A stretch of DNA of 64,000 bases from positions 439,001 through 503,000 of the forward strand of contig NZ_UWOP01000001.1 in the NCBI RefSeq assembly GCF_900604485.1, in the 5' to 3' direction. The DNA is from Enterococcus mediterraneensis. GTDB lineage: Bacteria > Bacillota > Bacilli > Lactobacillales > Enterococcaceae. Of the stretch, positions 1 to 9,023 are shown one piece after another. Below the pieces are notes generated by a model that was given only the letters and a program-made list of their open reading frames with translations, ran no database searches and was not told the origin of the DNA. A program made the translations under genes and the position numbers. Each line of letters begins with the position of its first letter. Position 1 is the first letter of the stretch.

Positions 1-1652
1 GTAGAAAGACGGTGGGCGATGGCGATAGTTGTCCGCCCTTGACGCATATTCGCCAAACCTTCTTGGATCAATCCTTCTGTTTCCGTATCGATATTGGCTG
101 TTGCTTCATCCAATACTAGAATTTTAGGATTTGTTACCATCGTTCTGGCAAATGAAATCAACTGACGCTGACCACTGGAATAGCTGGCACCCCGTTCAAT
201 CACTTTTGCATGATAACCGCCAGGTAAGTTTTGGATGAAACGATCGGCTTGAACAAAACGGGCAGCTTCTTCGATTTGTGCATCGGTGATCTCTTTATTC
301 AACAGCCGGATATTATCAGAGATATCCCCGTAAAACATGAAAGCATCTTGGAGCACTAACCCGACTTTCTGACGGATCTCCTCCATCGGAAATTCCCGAA
401 TATCTTTGCCGTCGATCAAGATCTGTCCTTCACTGAATTCATAAAAGCGCATCAAAACATTGATGATGGAACTTTTTCCGCTACCGGTATGACCGACTAA
501 CGCGACCGTCTGACCGGGTTTTGCCACAAAGGAAATATTGTTCAATACATTATGTTTGCCGTCATAAGAAAAGCTGACATTGCGAAATTCGATCTCTCCG
601 TCTTTGATAGTTTCCTTCGCATCAGGTGCTTGTTGCGGCGCGGCTTCTTCATTGTCCATGATCTTCAAGATCCGACTGCCTGCTACCATCCCGTCAGTAA
701 AGACACTCAAAAAGTCCATCATTTGTGTCATCGGATTGAAAAACCCTTGGACATACGTAGTAAAAGCATATATCAAACCAACTTCTACTGGTGAATGCAG
801 CGCATCAAAACCGAATAAAGCTAATGACAACGCAATGGCAATCGCGTAAAGAAAATTGATGATAGGCGCTAGCAAAAGCGAGTTGGTTTTGATCATATCA
901 AAGCGGGTTTTCAAATAGTCGTTGTTGATATCTTCAAATTCTTGATTCAACCGGGCTTCTTGTCTAAATTGTTGAATGATCTGCATCCCAGAAATCGATT
1001 CATTGAGTTTCGTATTCAACTGACTCAATTTTTCCCGCATTTGGCGATAGATCCGAGAGCTGTATTTTTGATAGTACCAAATAACCACCAGCAGAATCGG
1101 CAGAAACAACAGGTTTGCCAAAGCGATGCGGGGACTGATCTGGAACATCGCGATAAACGATGAGACCACCGCGAATAGCCCTGTCAGAACCATCAAAAAC
1201 ACGTACCAAAATTCAAACAGTGTTTCCGTATCATTCGTTACCCGTGAAACGATGGAACCTGCCGGTGTCTGATCGAAATAACGCATCCCTAATGTATGCA
1301 GTTTTTCAAAAAGTTTCACGCGAATATATTGAAATGTTTTCAATGATGCCATGGAATATAAAAACCACTGAAAAAACCAAATGATCGATTTGATAATGAC
1401 ACCGAATAAATAAAGTGCCGCAAAAAACAAGATGATCTGTGTTGTTGCTGATTTATCTGTCAAATAATCGTCCATAAAGACTTGGATGATCCGAGGCAGA
1501 ATGATATTAACGATGGACAACGCCAACGCAAAAAGGATCGCGATAAAGAAAGTTTTGCGAAATGGTTTTGCGAAAACGAACAACCGTTTGATGATGGTCT
1601 TCTGCTCTTTGAATGAGAGAGATTTTGACCATTCGGATTGATTCTGTTCCAT
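1..1652 (-). CDS. ABC exporter half-transporter, consensus-ATP-site subunit (3' end outside window)
   Basis: Second subunit of a heterodimeric type IV ABC exporter of the BmrCD/EfrCD/LmrCD kind, which pump drugs or lipids across the cytoplasmic membrane. Reading from the ATG at 1652, an N-terminal transmembrane domain is followed by a nucleotide-binding domain with a canonical Walker A (VGHTGSGKSS, about 465-490), a Walker B with catalytic Glu (ILVLDEATAN, about 90-120) and an H-loop (IAHRLST) just before the window edge. The ABC signature is altered to YSSGQRQL instead of LSGGQ, as is usual in the partner that completes a degenerate site. The start overlaps the upstream stop by one base (TAATG), so the two genes are translationally coupled. 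About 550 residues are visible and only the extreme C terminus is missing. The substrate is not deducible. Confidence 0.9.
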   Translation of the reverse strand, partial: MEQNQSEWSKSLSFKEQKTIIKRLFVFAKPFRKTFFIAILFALALSIVNIILPRIIQVFMDDYLTDKSATTQIILFFAALYLFGVIIKSIIWFFQWFLYSMASLKTFQYIRVKLFEKLHTLGMRYFDQTPAGSIVSRVTNDTETLFEFWYVFLMVLTGLFAVVSSFIAMFQISPRIALANLLFLPILLVVIWYYQKYSSRIYRQMREKLSQLNTKLNESISGMQIIQQFRQEARLNQEFEDINNDYLKTRFDMIKTNSLLLAPIINFLYAIAIALSLALFGFDALHSPVEVGLIYAFTTYVQGFFNPMTQMMDFLSVFTDGMVAGSRILKIMDNEEAAPQQAPDAKETIKDGEIEFRNVSFSYDGKHNVLNNISFVAKPGQTVALVGHTGSGKSSIINVLMRFYEFSEGQILIDGKDIREFPMEEIRQKVGLVLQDAFMFYGDISDNIRLLNKEITDAQIEEAARFVQADRFIQNLPGGYHAKVIERGASYSSGQRQLISFARTMVTNPKILVLDEATANIDTETEGLIQEGLANMRQGRTTIAIAHRLS

Positions 1653-3400
1653 TATTCTCCTCCTTCGATTTTTGCTTCTAGCTGTTGTTTGTCCCACATC
1701 CGTTTATACCAGCCGTTTAATGCCAGTAATTCCCCATGGGTCCCTCGTTCGATGATCCGTCCTTCATCCAATACTAAAATCTGTTTAGCATGCATCACAC
1801 TGCTCAAACGGTGTGCCGCGATGATCGTAGTTTTGTCTTTACGGAAGGTTCGCATGTTTTGCAGGATGGCTTCTTCAGTCTTAGCGTCCACAGCAGACAG
1901 CGCATCGTCTAGGATCAACAGTTCAGGATCGACAGCTAATGCGCGGGCGATGGAGATCCGCTGTTTTTGTCCTCCTGAAAGAGAAACACCGCGTTCCCCT
2001 ACCATCGTGTCATATCCTTCCGGCAGATCTTTGATATCCTCATGGATCACCGCCAATGATGCTGCCTGCTCCACGTCTTCTTGCGTATCATGAGGATTAG
2101 CAAAACGGATATTGTCCCGAATCGTCATAGAAAATAGAAAGTGATCTTGCGGTACATAACCGATTGAATGCAACAATGCGTTCAAGGAATAATCCTTGAT
2201 ATCATGGTCGCCAAAACGGATCGCTCCTTGGTATTCATCATATTCCCGCATCAACAGTTTCAAAATCGTGGTCTTGCCGGCACCAGTCTTCCCTACGATT
2301 CCTAACGTGTCTCCTTTTTTAAGAATAAATTTGATTTGTTCCAAGGTTGCTTTTTCATCGTCTGGATATTCAAAAGCCGCAATCTCCATTGAGATATCGC
2401 CTTGAGCCGGTGAAGTTACAGCGTCAGCTTTTTCAATAATGTGGGTACGTTCACCTAATAATTCCGATACACGATCGTAGCTGGCGTTCCCCCGTTCCAA
2501 AATATTGAACAGCCGACCGATCGCAAACATCGGCCATACCAGCATCCCGATATAACTGATAAATGATACCAATTGTCCAATAGTGATGGTATCTTCCATG
2601 ATAAATTTTCCGCCGAGAATGATCGTGATCACATATGATATCCCAATGATGACTGTGATGAAGGGATCAAACAACGCGTCAAGGAAGTTCACTCGGCGGT
2701 TTTTTGTGATGGCATTGTCGATTTTGGTACTGAAATCAGCCAAATCTTCTTCTTCTTGACCGAAAGTTTTCAACACCTTCATCCCAGTGATACTTTCTTG
2801 CGTCTTATCGTTGATAGTGGAAAACGCTTCTTGCGCTTCACGGAATGCTTCATGGAGCCGCGAACCCAATATGCGAGAAGTCAGTGCCAATAGCGGCAGC
2901 GGCAGCAATGCGATCAGTGTTAGACGCCAATCGATAAACAAAACCATCGCGACGATCGTTATCCCGCCGGTAATGAATGAATCAGCAAATGTTAAGATCC
3001 CGGCACCAGCCACATTTTGAATGGCGTTCAAGTCATTTGTAGCATGAGCCATCAAGTCGCCGGTTCGATGCTTTTGATAAAATTCGTGGTCCATCTTAGT
3101 AAAATGATCAAATAACTGACGGCGCAGATCTTTTTCCAGACGAGCGGCGCTTCCCCAAATATTCGTCCGCCAAATGTAACGAAAAACATATTGAGCGACA
3201 GCAGCTACTAATAAAATCACGATCCAAAACACGATCACATTGATATGGATACTGTCTTCCGCGATTTCGTCGATAATGATCCCAATGACTTTGGGCGGTA
3301 CCAGCTGGACAAACGCCACCAAAATCAAAAAGCCGACACCTAAGATATAGTGTTTCTTTTCTTTTTTGAAAAACCAACTTAGTTTCCTAAATATAGACAT
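1652..3400 (-). CDS. ABC exporter half-transporter, degenerate-ATP-site subunit
   Basis: First subunit of the heterodimeric exporter, 582 residues from the ATG at 3400, which has AAGGAG six bases upstream; the longer GTG-started reading frame to 3424 is less likely. Six membrane segments lie in the first roughly 320 residues. The ATPase domain has Walker A GKTGAGKTT near residue 367 and a perfect LSGGQKQR signature near 472. The Walker B reads LLILDDALSAVDA, with Asp where the catalytic Glu should be. Together with the SSGQ signature of the downstream partner this gives one degenerate and one consensus ATP site, the pattern of BmrC/BmrD-like pairs. The role in multidrug or lipid export is inferred from family, not from the sequence alone. 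Confidence 0.92.
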   Translation of the reverse strand: MSIFRKLSWFFKKEKKHYILGVGFLILVAFVQLVPPKVIGIIIDEIAEDSIHINVIVFWIVILLVAAVAQYVFRYIWRTNIWGSAARLEKDLRRQLFDHFTKMDHEFYQKHRTGDLMAHATNDLNAIQNVAGAGILTFADSFITGGITIVAMVLFIDWRLTLIALLPLPLLALTSRILGSRLHEAFREAQEAFSTINDKTQESITGMKVLKTFGQEEEDLADFSTKIDNAITKNRRVNFLDALFDPFITVIIGISYVITIILGGKFIMEDTITIGQLVSFISYIGMLVWPMFAIGRLFNILERGNASYDRVSELLGERTHIIEKADAVTSPAQGDISMEIAAFEYPDDEKATLEQIKFILKKGDTLGIVGKTGAGKTTILKLLMREYDEYQGAIRFGDHDIKDYSLNALLHSIGYVPQDHFLFSMTIRDNIRFANPHDTQEDVEQAASLAVIHEDIKDLPEGYDTMVGERGVSLSGGQKQRISIARALAVDPELLILDDALSAVDAKTEEAILQNMRTFRKDKTTIIAAHRLSSVMHAKQILVLDEGRIIERGTHGELLALNGWYKRMWDKQQLEAKIEGGE

Positions 3401-3470
3401 TTTTTTCTCCTTTTTAACACTCACCCTAACAGGCTTGAATTTTCTGAATAGTCTTGCAAATTGAGCTAAT

Positions 3471-3500
3471 AAAAAACGGGCTAATCCTCAGCCCGTTTAA
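3471..3500 (-). terminator. Rho-independent terminator of the YneF-type gene
   Basis: Stem AACGGGCT / AGCCCGTT with a 7-base loop, followed on the minus strand by a T run. It lies just downstream of the small membrane protein gene ending at 3530 and upstream of the ABC exporter pair. Confidence 0.85.
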
Positions 3501-3529
3501 AAGTCACATTATGCCTTGAAAAACAACGA

Positions 3530-3754
3530 TTATTTCTTCGATTGATTTTTCATTTGCTGCATCATCTGACGAATTTTCTTCTCAGATGGTTTCTGCCCCA
3601 TAGACATCATCATTGTTCGTAACATATCCTCATTAACGGGAGGATTTTTTTCTAAATAGTCCTTCATATATTTACGCGCCAAAAAGAACCCGCCGACAGC
3701 GCCGATAACTAATGCGATAACTGCGATTAATACAACGATTCCTGTTGATACCAT
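3530..3754 (-). CDS. UPF0154 (YneF-type) small membrane protein
   Basis: A 74-residue protein: one N-terminal transmembrane helix (about residues 3-25, ending in [11 protein letters not shown]), then a charged Met/Lys-rich cytoplasmic tail ([20 protein letters not shown]). This matches the UPF0154/YneF family of Firmicutes, whose function is unknown. The start at 3754 is chosen because AGGAGAG lies 7-8 bases upstream; the frame is open to 3784 but has no better signal. It is a single-gene unit with its own terminator. Confidence 0.85.
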   Translation of the reverse strand: MVSTGIVVLIAVIALVIGAVGGFFLARKYMKDYLEKNPPVNEDMLRTMMMSMGQKPSEKKIRQMMQQMKNQSKK

Positions 3755-3978
3755 ATAAATCTCTCCTTTCTCTTGTAGTCTCATTGAGTTATTTTACTAG
3801 ATATCGCCTCAAAAGAAAAGGCGTTTACTTAAATTAGTCAGAGTTTTTTTGCGAAAAGATCTGTCCTTTTCTTAGGTTATTCACGATATTCTATAGAACA
3901 GTGGTCTAAAAATATTTAGAAATCGTTTTCAATATATTCGAAACATGTTATGCTAATAAAAACAGCGAGGTGATGCAG

Positions 3979-4386
3979 ATGGAACAAACTTTAGTAATCA
4001 TCAAACCAGACGGTGTCAAAAGAAAGCTCATCGGTCGAATCATTCAGCGTTTTGAAGATCGCAAGCTGACGATCCTCAAAATGCGACAAGGTACATTATC
4101 CCGCGATTTGGCAAAAGAACATTATCAGCATCTAGCGGAGAAACCTTTTTTCCATGAAATTCTAGATTACATGACTTCTGGACCTGTCGTTTTTATCGTT
4201 TTAGAGGGCGAACAAGCGATCGAAATGGTCCGTAAGATGGTGGGAAAAACCAATGCGTTAGAAGCAGATCCCGGCACGATCCGCGGTGATTTCGCCACGA
4301 ACAAGTCGGAAAATATCGTCCATGCTTCTGATTGCGAAGAGGCCGCAACAATAGAGATCCAACGTTTTTTCGGTAGTTCAATGTAG
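3979..4386 (+). CDS. ndk: Nucleoside diphosphate kinase
   Basis: Transfers the gamma-phosphate between NTPs and NDPs through a phospho-histidine to balance nucleotide pools. The protein opens with the family start EQTLVIIKPDGVKR and has the active-site histidine in NIVHASD near residue 115; about 135 residues, the usual length. Three candidate starts stand close together (GTG 3970, ATG 3973, ATG 3979). The last is preferred because GAGG at 3967-3970 is the ribosome site and needs the longer spacing. It is monocistronic and convergent with nfo. Confidence 0.95.
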   Translation: MEQTLVIIKPDGVKRKLIGRIIQRFEDRKLTILKMRQGTLSRDLAKEHYQHLAEKPFFHEILDYMTSGPVVFIVLEGEQAIEMVRKMVGKTNALEADPGTIRGDFATNKSENIVHASDCEEAATIEIQRFFGSSM

Positions 4387-4410
4387 AACTCAATCGACAG
4401 TCATGATATC

Positions 4411-4442
4411 AAAAGCCGCCCAGTATCTACTGGACGGCTTTT
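4411..4442. terminator. Bidirectional terminator between ndk and nfo
   Basis: Hairpin with arms AAAAGCCG(C)CCAGTA / TACTGGA(C)GGCTTTT around a 2-base loop, with T runs on both strands. It sits between two convergent genes and can serve both. Confidence 0.85.
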
Positions 4443-4479
4443 AAATATAGGTGATCATTTTTATAGCTAACGCTCATTT

Positions 4480-5370
4480 TCAGCTTTGAAGGATTTTTTC
4501 CAATAGATTCGGATCGAATGTTTGATTACGGAGCATCTCGATCTCAAAGCCATATGGCGCTTTTTTGTTCTTTTTGTCTTCGCCGACATACGGAGTTTCC
4601 AAGATTTTCGGCAGTTCTTTTAATTGTTCGTGATGAACGATATAATTCAACGCGTCAAAACCGATCGTTCCAAACCCGATATTGGCATGACGGTCTTTAT
4701 GAGAGCCTTGGGGATTTTTTGAATCATTGACGTGAATGACCTTCAAGCGATCCAATCCGATGATCCGATCAAATTCCTCCAAGACACTGTCAAAATCTTC
4801 TTTGACGTTATAACCGGCATCATTTGTGTGGCAAGTATCAAATGTTACTGAAAGTTTTTCGTTCAACACAACACCGTCGATGATCGTTGCTAATTCTTCA
4901 AAAGTCCTTCCCAGCTCTGTTCCTTTACCCGCCATAGTTTCCAGTGCGATTTGCGGGATCTGATCACGCTCTAAGACTTCATTCAGACCTTTGATGATCT
5001 GTTGCAGACCGGCGTCGACTCCTGCACCGACATGAGCACCTGGATGCAATGTGATTTGTTTTGCCCCTAATGCTTGCGCTCGTTGGATCTCTCCACGTAA
5101 AAATTCCACCGCAAAGCCAAAGTTTTCCGGTTTTATCGTATTGCCTAAATTGATGATATACGGTGCATGCACTACAATATTGCTCAATCCATTTTCCGCC
5201 ATGAATTGGCTGCCAGCTTCGATATTCAGCTCTTCAATCGGTTTGCGCCGTGTATTTTGCGGTGCTCCCGTATAGATCATAAAAGTCGTTGCCTGATAGC
5301 TGGCCGCTTCTTCTGCCGCTCCCAGCAACATTTTTTTTCCGCTCATTGAAACATGTGAACCAATCAACAT
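4480..5370 (-). CDS. nfo: Endonuclease IV, AP endonuclease
   Basis: Zinc-dependent apurinic/apyrimidinic endonuclease of base excision repair (AP endonuclease family 2, TIM barrel). Metal-site motifs are visible in order: IGSHVSMSG at the N terminus, [28 protein letters not shown] and VIHVNDSK...DRHANIG. The length of 296 residues is normal for Gram-positive Nfo. The start at 5370 (MLIGSHVSM) is preceded by GAGGGAGGAAAAAAG; the upstream in-frame extension has no family similarity. Confidence 0.95.
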   Translation of the reverse strand: MLIGSHVSMSGKKMLLGAAEEAASYQATTFMIYTGAPQNTRRKPIEELNIEAGSQFMAENGLSNIVVHAPYIINLGNTIKPENFGFAVEFLRGEIQRAQALGAKQITLHPGAHVGAGVDAGLQQIIKGLNEVLERDQIPQIALETMAGKGTELGRTFEELATIIDGVVLNEKLSVTFDTCHTNDAGYNVKEDFDSVLEEFDRIIGLDRLKVIHVNDSKNPQGSHKDRHANIGFGTIGFDALNYIVHHEQLKELPKILETPYVGEDKKNKKAPYGFEIEMLRNQTFDPNLLEKILQS

Positions 5371-5439
5371 CTTTTTTCCTCCCTCATTCGCATACCTTTG
5401 TATTATGGATAAAAAAACGCGGCATGCCAATTTTTTTGC

Positions 5440-6351
5440 TTAGAATCCGCCTAAAAACAATAACACAAGTGTCATCAAGACTAAACTGATCAAAAAGCTG
5501 ACGGAAGAGCAGAACCCGACGATCTCTTCTTCGATCCCAGCCAGAACAGCATTGATAACATTGAATGTGGCGATCGGCGCTACTGCCAACAGACATAAAA
5601 CCAACCGTACCAGCTGCGGCAGTGGCAGCCACAAGAAAAGAACGATCAATAACAAACCGATACCGTATCGTAAAAGCAGGCTTTGAACAACAAGTTTTTG
5701 TGCGCTTTTCGGCAACCGCAGTTCTAAATAAAGCCCAATCATAAACATCGACAAAAAAGTATTGGCCCCGGCAATCGGCTGTAAAACAGTCAGCAAAGCG
5801 CTTGGCAGATCCACCGAACCCAGCCGCAATAAAAGCATCACTAGATAAGCGGTATAAGGGATCGAACGAAACAGCTTGAGCAGAACGCTCTTAAGATCAA
5901 AGGTCTTATTTTTCCCCACCAACTGATCTACTAGGACTGTCGTACCGCCTGCCAGCATGATGCTGTTGCCTAGATCGAACATTGAGATCAATGGGATCCC
6001 GATCGGCAGAAAGCTCTGGACAAAAGGCAATGTGAAATTGCCGATATTGAAACCTGAACCCATGTACATCATAAACTCCTGTTTCAATGCCGCTTCTTTC
6101 CGCATAAGTCCCCAACTGATGCCGATCTGTAAAACGGTCAATCCGATACCTAATACTATCAGCAGCAATAACCCCGTTTCGATCTTCAACGCCGCAAAAT
6201 TGACGATGATCGTTGCCGGTAAAGTGATCGTTAAAATAATTGTAGAAAGCGTTGTGCCATCTGCTTTAGATAAAATATTTAAGCGCTTTAAAAAATAACC
6301 TAAAAAAATAATTGCAAATAATCCTAACGCATTGATCAAAATCGTCCCCAT
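5440..6351 (-). CDS. AEC family (auxin efflux carrier-like) permease
   Basis: A 303-residue, almost wholly hydrophobic protein with about ten predicted helices and the two-fold repeat layout of the AEC family (start MGTILINALGLFAIIFLGYF, with SGFNIGNFTLPFVQS in the middle). Bacterial members include malate/malonate permeases, and the substrate cannot be assigned here. The ATG at 6351 follows AAAGGAGCAGGT. It lies downstream of no other gene and is transcribed toward nfo. A tandem 13-bp repeat lies 72-100 bp upstream of the start (see repeat entry). Confidence 0.85.
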   Translation of the reverse strand: MGTILINALGLFAIIFLGYFLKRLNILSKADGTTLSTIILTITLPATIIVNFAALKIETGLLLLIVLGIGLTVLQIGISWGLMRKEAALKQEFMMYMGSGFNIGNFTLPFVQSFLPIGIPLISMFDLGNSIMLAGGTTVLVDQLVGKNKTFDLKSVLLKLFRSIPYTAYLVMLLLRLGSVDLPSALLTVLQPIAGANTFLSMFMIGLYLELRLPKSAQKLVVQSLLLRYGIGLLLIVLFLWLPLPQLVRLVLCLLAVAPIATFNVINAVLAGIEEEIVGFCSSVSFLISLVLMTLVLLFLGGF

Positions 6352-6422
6352 ACCTGCTCCTTTTCTTTCACCCGAACCAGCTCCAGATCTCGCTGATCAG
6401 TGTTCACCCGCACCGCTCTTAT

Positions 6423-6451
6423 TGAAAGATCAACTACCTGAAAGATCAACT
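6423..6451. repeat. Tandem 13-bp direct repeat upstream of the AEC permease gene
   Basis: TGAAAGATCAACT occurs at 6423-6435 and again at 6439-6451, a 16-bp period, in the intergenic region between the divergent AEC permease and PBP genes. It could be a tandem regulator site. Nothing else in the 268-bp gap except the PBP promoter is recognisable. Confidence 0.6.
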
Positions 6452-6576
6452 GCGGCGCTTTACTTTTCATCTTAACTGAAAACTACTGGGAATTAAAGCC
6501 TTGCCAATTGATTTATTTAACAATTTCTAAGCATTTTACAAGAAGACAGTGTTGCCTATTCATTTAGAACGATTTT

Positions 6577-6585
6577 TGCTATAAT
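6577..6585 (+). promoter_or_regulatory. Extended -10 promoter of the class A PBP gene
   Basis: TGCTATAAT, an extended -10 element, lies about 35 bases ahead of the GTG start at 6620. No good -35 is present at the normal distance, which is compatible with an extended -10 promoter. Confidence 0.55.
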
Positions 6586-6619
6586 AACACGGTACACAAA
6601 TAAAACTGAGGTGAAAATC

Positions 6620-8959
6620 GTGCCCCAAAATGGTAAAAGAACACAAAAACCTTTTTCTGAAAAGAGAAAAGGTTGGTTTTATTTCAATATTAGTTTACGC
6701 GTATTACATGCTTTATTACTAGTCGGTGTTTCTTTTTTGATTATTGGTACTGCCTTGTTTGCAGGTATCGGTGCCGGCTATTTTGCTTACTTAGTAGAGG
6801 ACACACCTACACCTACCAAAGCGGATTTGCAAAAATCATTGGGGGATATTTCTGAGACTTCAAAGCTGACTTATGCTGATAATCAAGAAATCGCCACGAT
6901 CCGCTCGGATTTGATGCGGACGACCGTAAAGTCGGATCAGATTTCTGATTTGATCAAAAAAGCCATCATTTCTACCGAAGACGAATATTTTTATCAACAT
7001 AACGGAGTCGTGCCTAAAGCAGTTGTCCGAGCATTGCTTTCCGAAGCGATCGGTTTTGGCGGAGGCGGCGGATCGACGTTGACTCAACAATTGGTAAAAC
7101 AGCAAGTCTTAACCAGCGAAACCACCTTTAAACGGAAAGCTAACGAAATCCTATTGGCAATGGAGGTTGAGAAATTTTTCAGTAAAGATGAGATCGTGAC
7201 CCTTTATTTGAACGTCTCTCCTTTTGGACGCAATAACAAAGGTCAAAATATCGCGGGTGTCCAAGAAGCCGCAAAAGGAATCTTCGGCAAAGACGCCAAA
7301 GATGTCAATTTGGCTCAAGCCGCGTTTATTGCAGGATTGCCGCAAAGTCCTATCATTTATAGTCCTTATGACAACACCGGTAAGATCAAAGAAAATCTGT
7401 CAGCCGGCTTAGAGCGGAAAGATTTTGTCTTATTCAGTATGTATCGCAATCATGAGATCTCTAAAAAAGAATACGAAGAAGCCAAAAAATATGATCTGAA
7501 AAAAGATTTCATCAAACAGCAGGAAGTATCTGCTTCTGCTGATCATGGCTATCTATATTATACTGTTTTAGGGAAAGCACAATCGATCTTAGCCAAACAA
7601 ATGGCAACAGAAGATAAGCTGTCAACTGAAGAATACAACAAAGAAGAAAATCAACAGAAATATCTGGAACGTGCACAAAATGAATTGGTAAACGGCGGCT
7701 ACACCGTGAAATCAACGATCGATAAATCTATCTATGACGCGATGCAAAAAGCGGTAGATGATTATGGGTACCTTTTAGATACGTATAACGGCAGTCCAGA
7801 AGTCGGGAATATTCTTATGGATAACCGTACCGGTAAAGTCTTAGGTTTTGTGGGCGGTCGTGATTTTGCTGAAAATCAAAACAATCACGCTTTTGATACG
7901 AAACGTCCTGCCGGTTCGTCCATCAAACCAATGCTGGTCTACGGACCGGCGATCGATCAAGGTCTGATTGGAACTGAGACCCGGATTTCTGACTACCCTA
8001 CTACTTGGCAAGGCGGAAAAAATAGCGGTGATGATATCGTAAATGCTACCAACAAAGGCTCCAAAACCTTCCAAACAGTCCGGGAAGCATTGAACGAATC
8101 GACGAATATCCCTGCTTATCACGTCTATCAAGATTTACAGAAAAATACCAGTGCTGATTTTGCTTACGAAAATTATTTGAAGAAAATGAATTATACGAAC
8201 TATCCGGAATGGAGTTATGAATCCGCACCGCTAGGACCGATGGATGTATCCACTCTGGAACAGACCAATGGATTCCAAACATTGGCTAACGGCGGCGTCT
8301 ATCAAGAAGGCTACTTCATTGAGTCCATCACGGATAATCAAGGCAATGTCGTTTACAAACATGAAGAAAAACCGGTACAAGTCTATTCCAAAGCCACTGC
8401 TTCTATCATGAACAATCTGATGCGCAGTGTGTTGGATGCTCAGATCACCACTCCCTTCAAATCTGCGGTCAACAGCCTTAACTGGGACTTGGCAAAAGCC
8501 GACTGGATCGGTAAGACAGGTTCTTCTGACTACTATAAAGATTCTTGGCTGGTGGTTTCTACACCGTCGATCACTCTCAGCAGCTGGGCTGGATTTGACG
8601 ATCAAACCATCAAAAATGATCAAAACGCCGGGCAAAGGACAGGAACGTATCTCGCTAATCTCGCCAATCGGATCTATATGGCGAATCCGGATGTTTTTGG
8701 GATCGACCAGAAATTTACGCTGGATAACAGTGTTCATAAAGAAAAAGTCTCCAAATTTACTGGCACTTTACCAGGCAGAGCGACAAATAACAATCGTACA
8801 TTCCAAACACCGCAAGATACGGTTACTTCTTATTGGGCAAAAGATAATGTTCCTGAAGCAAGCTTTAAATTCGGGATCGGCGGTACTAATGCCAATTATC
8901 TAGATTATTGGAACAAAGCTAATCGCAGTACTTCCACTTCAAGATCTCAAAATAATTAG
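6620..8959 (+). CDS. Class A (bifunctional) penicillin-binding protein, PBP2A type
   Basis: Peptidoglycan glycosyltransferase plus transpeptidase, 779 residues, anchored by one N-terminal helix (about residues 28-55). Glycosyltransferase family 51 motifs EDEYFYQHNGV and GGGSTLTQQLVKQ are followed by transpeptidase motifs SSIK (in PAGSSIKPM), ESTNIPA as SxN, and GKTGSSDYYKDSWL as KTGS. The GTG at 6620 is taken as start because GAGGTG at 6608-6613 is the ribosome site; a start at 6611 would lie inside it. Enterococci have three class A PBPs (PonA, PbpF, PbpZ), and I cannot decide between the last two from sequence alone. The C-terminal tail is rich in Thr/Ser/Asn. Monocistronic. Confidence 0.93.
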   Translation: MPQNGKRTQKPFSEKRKGWFYFNISLRVLHALLLVGVSFLIIGTALFAGIGAGYFAYLVEDTPTPTKADLQKSLGDISETSKLTYADNQEIATIRSDLMRTTVKSDQISDLIKKAIISTEDEYFYQHNGVVPKAVVRALLSEAIGFGGGGGSTLTQQLVKQQVLTSETTFKRKANEILLAMEVEKFFSKDEIVTLYLNVSPFGRNNKGQNIAGVQEAAKGIFGKDAKDVNLAQAAFIAGLPQSPIIYSPYDNTGKIKENLSAGLERKDFVLFSMYRNHEISKKEYEEAKKYDLKKDFIKQQEVSASADHGYLYYTVLGKAQSILAKQMATEDKLSTEEYNKEENQQKYLERAQNELVNGGYTVKSTIDKSIYDAMQKAVDDYGYLLDTYNGSPEVGNILMDNRTGKVLGFVGGRDFAENQNNHAFDTKRPAGSSIKPMLVYGPAIDQGLIGTETRISDYPTTWQGGKNSGDDIVNATNKGSKTFQTVREALNESTNIPAYHVYQDLQKNTSADFAYENYLKKMNYTNYPEWSYESAPLGPMDVSTLEQTNGFQTLANGGVYQEGYFIESITDNQGNVVYKHEEKPVQVYSKATASIMNNLMRSVLDAQITTPFKSAVNSLNWDLAKADWIGKTGSSDYYKDSWLVVSTPSITLSSWAGFDDQTIKNDQNAGQRTGTYLANLANRIYMANPDVFGIDQKFTLDNSVHKEKVSKFTGTLPGRATNNNRTFQTPQDTVTSYWAKDNVPEASFKFGIGGTNANYLDYWNKANRSTSTSRSQNN

Positions 8960-8968
8960 AGCCTAACA

Positions 8969-9008
8969 AAAAAGGTCTCCCGCTTGAAAATCAGCGGGAG
9001 ACCTTTTT
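8969..9008. terminator. Bidirectional terminator between PBP gene and ccpA
   Basis: Arms AAAGGTCTCCCGCT / AGCGGGAGACCTTT around an 8-base loop, with T runs both ways, between convergent genes. Confidence 0.9.
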
Positions 9009-9023
9009 ATTTAATTCAGGAAA

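Noticed and set aside
5384..5632. 82-codon minus frame with many Arg/Cys residues over the AEC permease end
   Set aside because: Out-of-frame overlap with a clear membrane protein gene; composition is typical of a shadow frame.
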